Source of the DNA: Eubacteriales Family XIII. Incertae Sedis bacterium
GTDB taxonomy: Bacteria; Bacillota; Clostridia; Peptostreptococcales; Anaerovoracaceae
Length of the DNA: 7,222 nt
Direction: 5' to 3'
NCBI GenBank assembly: GCA_031272745.1
Contig: JAISTF010000097.1
Span: 1-7,222, forward strand
This document shows positions 6,754-7,222 of the stretch, piece after piece (position 1 is the first letter of the stretch; every line of letters begins with the position of its first letter). The translations under genes were made by a program, and so were the position numbers. The notes under the pieces are model-generated. The model saw only the letters and a program-made list of their open reading frames with translations, was not told where the DNA came from and did not search any database.

Positions 6754-6864
6754 ATGAACTGGGTAGTAAGCCTGATTTTGTTCCAGATCGTCGCGGGCTA
6801 CGTCTGCACGACGGTCATGTTCCTGATCTGGAAGCTCACGCACCCCGGCCAGAAGCCGTGGTAA
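6754..6864 (+). CDS. Small single-span membrane protein, 36 residues, likely symporter accessory subunit
   Basis: An ATG at 6754 lies 8 nt after a perfect AGGAGG (6740-6745) that overlaps the symporter stop TAG. The reading frame ends at TAA 6862-6864. The peptide begins MNWVVSLILFQIVAG, is hydrophobic from about residue 3 to 26, and ends in a polar, basic tail (KLTHPGQKPW) after WK. Residues W3, C18 and W26 stand out. The tail would face the cytoplasm by the positive-inside rule. Tight linkage, an excellent ribosome site and one membrane span suggest an accessory subunit that stabilises or modulates the symporter. Precedents are small partner proteins of secondary transporters, such as MetS with MetP in Corynebacterium. 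No family is recognised with certainty. A regulatory micropeptide or a chance ORF is possible, though chance is unlikely given the ribosome site. Confidence 0.75.
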   Translation: MNWVVSLILFQIVAGYVCTTVMFLIWKLTHPGQKPW

Positions 6865-6889
6865 GGAAAAGGAAAGGAGACGGAAGACG

Positions 6890-7003
6890 ATGAGTCCAAA
6901 TACAGCGGTACCGCTTTATCTGACGATTCTCATGATCATCCTCTGCGCCATCGCGCTCTACGGCGGCAGCGTCGTGGACAAGAAGCAGCGCGGCGGGAAG
7001 TAA
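6890..7003 (+). CDS. Second small single-span membrane protein, 37 residues
   Basis: An ATG at 6890 is preceded by AAAGGAG (6873-6879), with 10 nt from GGAG to the start, and lies 25 bp after the previous small gene. It ends at TAA 7001-7003. The peptide is MSPNTAVPLYLTILMIILC... with a hydrophobic stretch at about 7-29 and a short basic tail (VDKKQRGGK). It shows no clear similarity to the preceding 36-residue peptide apart from the common plan: short polar N-terminus, one span, basic C-terminus. The YGGSVVDKKQRGGK end resembles what is often seen in small accessory proteins encoded next to symporters. As the last gene before the terminator, it belongs to the athLS-symporter transcript. It probably associates with the symporter. 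Its function is unknown. Confidence 0.75.
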   Translation: MSPNTAVPLYLTILMIILCAIALYGGSVVDKKQRGGK

Positions 7004-7033
7004 ATAACGCCATCGCGGATGATTGTTTGACGC

Positions 7034-7068
7034 AAAGCCGGCCGGATCGCTCCGGTCGGCTTTTGTTT
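7034..7068 (+). terminator. Rho-independent terminator of the operon
   Basis: GCCGGCCGGA (7037-7046) pairs with TCCGGTCGGC (7051-7060) with one G-U and a TCGC loop. Three A-U pairs extend the stem at its base, and TTTTGTTT (7061-7068) supplies the U-tract. It lies 30 bp after the last small gene and closes the transcript that begins near 1575. Confidence 0.92.
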
Positions 7069-7088
7069 ATGTTTCAAAATAGAATCAG

Positions 7089-7099
7089 TATGATAAGAT
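7089..7099 (+). promoter_or_regulatory. Candidate -10 elements for the downstream gene
   Basis: Two overlapping options are present. One is TATGAT (7089-7094) with a poor -35 (TTTATG, 7066-7071, 17 bp). The other is TGA-TAAGAT (7091-7099), an extended -10. A strong terminator ends at 7068 and the next gene starts at 7106, so its own promoter has to fit in this gap, unless it depends on read-through. Either option puts the transcription start within about 5 nt of the ATG. Confidence 0.45.
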
Positions 7100-7105
7100 A
7101 GCTAT

Positions 7106-7222
7106 ATGAAAAAGAAATTTGAAGGCGAAGACAGCGGCGCGCGGCGCGTCTTCCTCTCCGAAGGAGAGGCGCCGTTTGACGTCTGGACGGAAATCCGCGC
7201 CGTGGGGGAAGACGTGGACATC
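7106..7222 (+). CDS. Start of an unidentified gene (3' truncated by window edge); tentative LpdD-like flavin chaperone
   Basis: An ATG at 7106 opens a frame of 39 codons that continues past the end of the window. The peptide begins MKKKFEGEDSGARRV, and GEAPFDVWTEIRAVGEDVDI covers residues 20-39. Codon use is GC-rich like its neighbours, supporting a real gene. The pattern of a short variable head followed by a beta-strand pair around I-x-x-V-G-E-D-V resembles my recollection of the N-terminus of the small prenylated-flavin chaperone proteins (LpdD type) that accompany UbiD-like gallate decarboxylases. That would fit gallate-to-pyrogallol conversion beside transhydroxylase. The match is weak, because the diagnostic GG-x-x-HIG segment would lie just outside the window. 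There is no proper Shine-Dalgarno before the ATG. A perfect hairpin (7153-7169) lies within codons 16-22. It could be a different small protein. Confidence 0.5.
   Translation, partial: MKKKFEGEDSGARRVFLSEGEAPFDVWTEIRAVGEDVDI

Noticed and set aside
5248..6843. 531-codon antisense frame over the symporter
   Set aside because: Arg/Asp/Glu-rich mirror of a hydrophobic protein-coding frame, an expected by-product of GC-rich membrane-protein genes.
1..7222. CRISPR arrays, insertion sequences, tRNA or rRNA genes
   Set aside because: No direct-repeat arrays, transposase-like frames, terminal inverted repeats or tRNA-like cloverleafs were seen. The space between genes is small and accounted for by promoters, leaders and hairpins.

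Overview
The window looks like part of the chromosome of a strictly anaerobic, GC-rich bacterium that ferments plant phenolics. Coding regions favour G/C at third codon positions, while the spacers are AT-rich with near-consensus sigma-70 boxes and strong AGGAGG ribosome sites. This would suit a gut, rumen or sediment anaerobe, perhaps a Negativicutes-type or other high-GC Firmicute, but that assignment is inference. The central enzyme is a molybdenum enzyme otherwise known from gallate-, pyrogallol- and phloroglucinol-fermenting anaerobes such as Pelobacter acidigallici.

Layout. (1) Positions 1-442, plus strand: the C-terminal end of an AAA+ ATPase of the DUF4143 type, cut by the window edge. 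(2) 459-1451, minus strand: a complete PiT-family phosphate transporter, convergent with the ATPase. (3) 1452-1637: a divergent regulatory region. It holds an extended -10 element for the transporter, a TTGAAA-17-TATAAT promoter facing right, AT-rich dyads, and a short structured leader. (4) 1638-7003, plus strand: an apparent operon of athL (large Mo subunit of pyrogallol-phloroglucinol transhydroxylase), athS (iron-sulfur subunit), a sodium:solute symporter, and two tiny single-span membrane proteins of 36 and 37 residues. A strong rho-independent terminator (7034-7068) closes it, and a hairpin without a good U-tract sits between athS and the symporter. (5) 7106-7222, plus strand: the start of a further gene running off the window. 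It may be a prenylated-flavin chaperone of the LpdD type, which would point to gallate decarboxylation, but this is tentative.

How the genes fit together. AthLS converts pyrogallol to phloroglucinol in the cytoplasm without net redox change, feeding reductive ring cleavage to acetate and/or butyrate. The co-transcribed symporter is the natural candidate importer for the phenolic substrate, such as gallate. The two mini-membrane proteins are probably accessory subunits of that symporter. These small genes are the least described part of the window and the best candidate for something new. The phosphate transporter and ATPase fragment appear unrelated to the phenolic module.

Three translation starts deserve attention. 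AthL most likely starts at a TTG (1638), not at an upstream GTG (1584). The symporter also starts at TTG (5185). The PiT gene and the last gene have promoter-like -10 elements almost touching their ATG, suggesting leaderless or nearly leaderless mRNAs.
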